15,586 nt of DNA from Peptococcaceae bacterium (lineage in GTDB: Bacteria > Bacillota > Desulfotomaculia > Desulfotomaculales > Desulfocucumaceae): assembly GCA_013336365.1 (NCBI GenBank), contig JAAXTT010000022.1:1-15586 (forward strand). Reading direction: 5' to 3'. Both the position numbers and the translations under genes were made by a program. Shown in pieces: positions 14,487 to 15,586 of this stretch. The notes under the pieces were generated by a model that saw only the letters and a list, made by a program, of their open reading frames with translations, did not search any database and was not told the DNA's origin. Every line of letters starts with the position of its first letter. Within the stretch, counting starts at the first letter, position 1.

Positions 14487-14640
14487 ATTTAACTTGCTGG
14501 TAACTTGCTGGCAACTCAGTAAGACTAGGAACTTGACTGAAATTTGTAAACATATACTTGCTGAAATGTTGATTTTTAAAAGGGTTTTGGATTAATTGCT
14601 GATATTGATAAATATAAAATTTAACTTGCTGGTAACTTGT
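14487..14640. repeat. 11-bp-period AACTTGCTGGT repeats and a 21-bp direct repeat
   Basis: A 21-base sequence beginning ATTTAACTTGCTGG is present perfectly at 14487-14507 and 14619-14639. Within and between the copies, AACTTGCTGG-type units occur at 14491, 14502, 14513 (degenerate), 14530 (AACTTGACTG), 14556 (ACTTGCTGAA), 14623 and 14634 (partial); neighbouring units are 11 bases apart, one helical turn. The block starts directly after the ATPase stop codon. Its role is unknown; iteron-like protein binding, a recombination site or degenerate coding repeats are possible. Confidence 0.7.
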
Positions 14641-14654
14641 CAAAATTAAATCAT

Positions 14655-14676
14655 AGTATATTAATACTCATTTTTT
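14655..14676 (+). terminator. Weak terminator-like hairpin
   Basis: AGTAT/ATACT with loop ATTA, followed two bases later by T6. The stem is short and all but two pairs are A-T, so it may not function. Confidence 0.25.
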
Positions 14677-14726
14677 CTTACCTACAAACACTAAAACCAC
14701 GCCGACAAAGATTGTACATCAATAGA

Positions 14727-14745
14727 TATAATTGCATAAGGGAGG
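14727..14745 (+). promoter_or_regulatory. -10 box and ribosome-binding site before the Cys-rich frame
   Basis: A perfect TATAAT at 14727-14732 (with a weak CCGACA 19 bases upstream) is followed by GGGAGG at 14740-14745, six bases before ATG 14752. If the TATAAT is used, transcription would start very close to the Shine-Dalgarno sequence, giving a nearly leaderless mRNA. Alternatively the transcript begins further upstream. Confidence 0.35.
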
Positions 14746-14751
14746 CGTTTT

Positions 14752-15012
14752 ATGTCATTACCCTGCAAATGCTTTAAATGTACAAATTATAATATCAAGC
14801 TTGTTACATATTGATCTATACTGTTTGGCTGTTCAGGTAACGCACTCCTGTATTCAGAGCAAGAATTCTGTATAGGATGTCTATGTAAACGCTCATTGCA
14901 AGGGGGAGGACATTTCAGGCAAGGACATTTTGTGGAGGTTGTTACCGGCTTCTTAGTGCCCGAAATTACAGGCCGCCCGGCAAGACGCAGGGATGCGGCT
15001 GCAGCCGAGTAG
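14752..15012 (+). CDS. Cys-rich small reading frame with one in-frame TGA
   Basis: From ATG 14752, 20 codons run to a TGA (14812-14814). The same frame then stays open for 65 more codons to TAG (15010-15012). The part before the TGA holds C5xC7xxC10; the part after it holds C27 and C40xxC43xC45, a mirror-image cysteine pattern that would suit binding of zinc or another metal. The C-terminal third is GC-richer and basic (GRPARRRDAAAAE). The ATG has a good ribosome-binding site. Three readings are possible: a 20-residue peptide ending at TGA, an 86-residue protein with selenocysteine (or read-through) at codon 21, or a pseudogene with a nonsense mutation of Cys/Trp. I do not recognise the family. 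Coding status is unproven: the antisense strand is also open here. Confidence 0.35.
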
Positions 15013-15125
15013 TGCATGGATGCATTTACGCAGGCGGTGGGCGGTCTGTTAAGCCGGTTAAACCAAAACAAATTTGTCCAACTGAAATCCGCACCCCCTG
15101 CAGGTTATTGTTTTGTATTTTTCAT

Positions 15126-15163
15126 GAAAAAAGGAAGCTTGATATGCAAAACATCAAGCTTCC
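15126..15163 (-). terminator. Intrinsic terminator for the - strand membrane-protein gene
   Basis: A perfect 11-base inverted repeat, GGAAGCTTGAT (15133-15143) and ATCAAGCTTCC (15153-15163), is flanked on the low-coordinate side by A6, which reads as T6 after the stem on the - strand. It lies about 87 bases past the stop of the gene at 15250. The rest of 15013-15249 shows no other feature I can support. Confidence 0.8.
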
Positions 15164-15249
15164 AATCAAAAAATCTATTTACTCTCCGTTGATAGGGCTT
15201 ACCCCAACATTTGATAGAGAACCCTTTTTACCCCGGATATTATTACAGC

Positions 15250-15586
15250 CTAGCTTTGAGGCAGTTCCTTTTTTGTCATCATTCTTTTAAAATAAAGGAA
15301 AATCGGCAGGGGGATTACTATCCAGCCAAAGCTTTTAATCAGAGTATTTTTCGCTCGTACTACCTGTTTTTCTTTCTCTGAGCTTTCCAGAAGGGCATAT
15401 TTTTCCTTGAGTTCCGCTTCATTCATTGTTGTTTCTGTGGGAATTCCATTTTTTGCCGGATCCATACTTATAAATTCTTGATAAGACTGATAGTAGGGTG
15501 CCGGATAGACAATATCGGCAATGGCCATAAAGGCACTTACACTTCCTCCGATAATCATCATCAGGGTTGCAAATAAAACCAGATAC
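15250..15586 (-). CDS. Small membrane protein of unknown function (N-terminus outside window)
   Basis: The frame is open through the right edge (upstream codons read YLVLFATL before two consecutive ATG codons at 15561 and 15558), so the visible 111 residues are the C-terminal part; an ATG there would cut a transmembrane helix in half. Helix 1 is LVLFATLMMIIGGSVSAFMAIADIVY. It is followed by a polar, charged segment of about 50 residues (PAPYYQSYQEF..., then a Glu/Lys-rich likely helix MNEAELKEKYALLESSEKEKQ). Helix 2 is SFGWIVIPLPIFLYF, and the tail KRMMTKKELPQS is basic. By the positive-inside rule the tail is cytoplasmic, and the charged loop lies outside. I do not recognise the family. It has its own terminator downstream and is convergent with the accessory region. 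Confidence 0.7.
   Translation of the reverse strand, partial: YLVLFATLMMIIGGSVSAFMAIADIVYPAPYYQSYQEFISMDPAKNGIPTETTMNEAELKEKYALLESSEKEKQVVRAKNTLIKSFGWIVIPLPIFLYFKRMMTKKELPQS

Noticed and set aside
14487..14640. CRISPR array
   Set aside because: Units are only 11 bases with no regular 30-40 base spacers and no cas genes are present.
14398..14643. - strand frame with repeated SYQQVK
   Set aside because: It overlaps the 3' end of the ATPase-like gene, and its repeats reflect the DNA repeats. It has no start signal.
14787..15071. - strand frame of 94 codons with Cys-rich KCPCLKC
   Set aside because: It has no ribosome-binding site and its cysteines are antisense to the + strand frame. Noted only because it weakens the coding argument for that frame.
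15012..15290. + strand frame of 92 codons
   Set aside because: It runs through the - strand terminator hairpin and the 3' end of the membrane-protein gene. No motif or ribosome-binding site.

Overview
The window looks like the replication-origin-proximal part of a low-to-moderate GC Firmicutes chromosome, probably class Clostridia. The evidence is the order recF-remB-gyrB-gyrA, a T-box riboswitch in front of serine-biosynthesis genes, strong AGGAGG ribosome-binding sites, frequent TTG starts, and the R15P-type PdxS/PdxT route to vitamin B6. The genus is not identifiable from the sequence alone. All housekeeping genes run on the + strand.

Region 1 (1-5209) is the replication/topology cluster: the 3' end of recF, the small regulator remB overlapping it by one base, then both gyrase subunits. 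Region 2 (about 5220-6822) is pdxS-pdxT, the two-subunit pyridoxal phosphate synthase, with its own candidate promoter. Region 3 (about 6850-9988) starts with a serine-type T-box (candidate UCC specifier, UGGC T-box bulge), followed by a PLP-dependent class V aminotransferase, serA and an intrinsic terminator. Region 4 holds serS and then purA. purA has its own promoter and a leader that can fold into two mutually exclusive hairpins, a candidate attenuator. The genes connect: PdxST makes the cofactor of the aminotransferase, the aminotransferase and SerA make serine, and SerS charges tRNA-Ser, the likely sensor ligand of the T-box.

Region 5 (12833-13175) carries tRNA-Lys(UUU) and tRNA-Gly(CCC). 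Region 6 (about 13200-15012) is an accessory scar. It has the last ~42 codons of a tyrosine integrase on the - strand, fused head-to-head to a 5'-truncated AlbA_2/HATPase/winged-helix gene. Then come 11-bp-period repeats within a pair of 21-bp direct repeats, and a Cys-rich small reading frame interrupted by one in-frame TGA. The layout fits an integrative element that entered beside tRNA-Gly and then decayed by deletion.

Region 7 (15126-15586) is a - strand gene for a small two-helix membrane protein of unknown function, entering from the right edge and ending at a - strand terminator.

The most unusual signals are the purA leader, the integrase/ATPase junction with its repeats, and the CxCxxC...TGA...CxxCxC frame. 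None proves a new system; each is flagged with what would test it.
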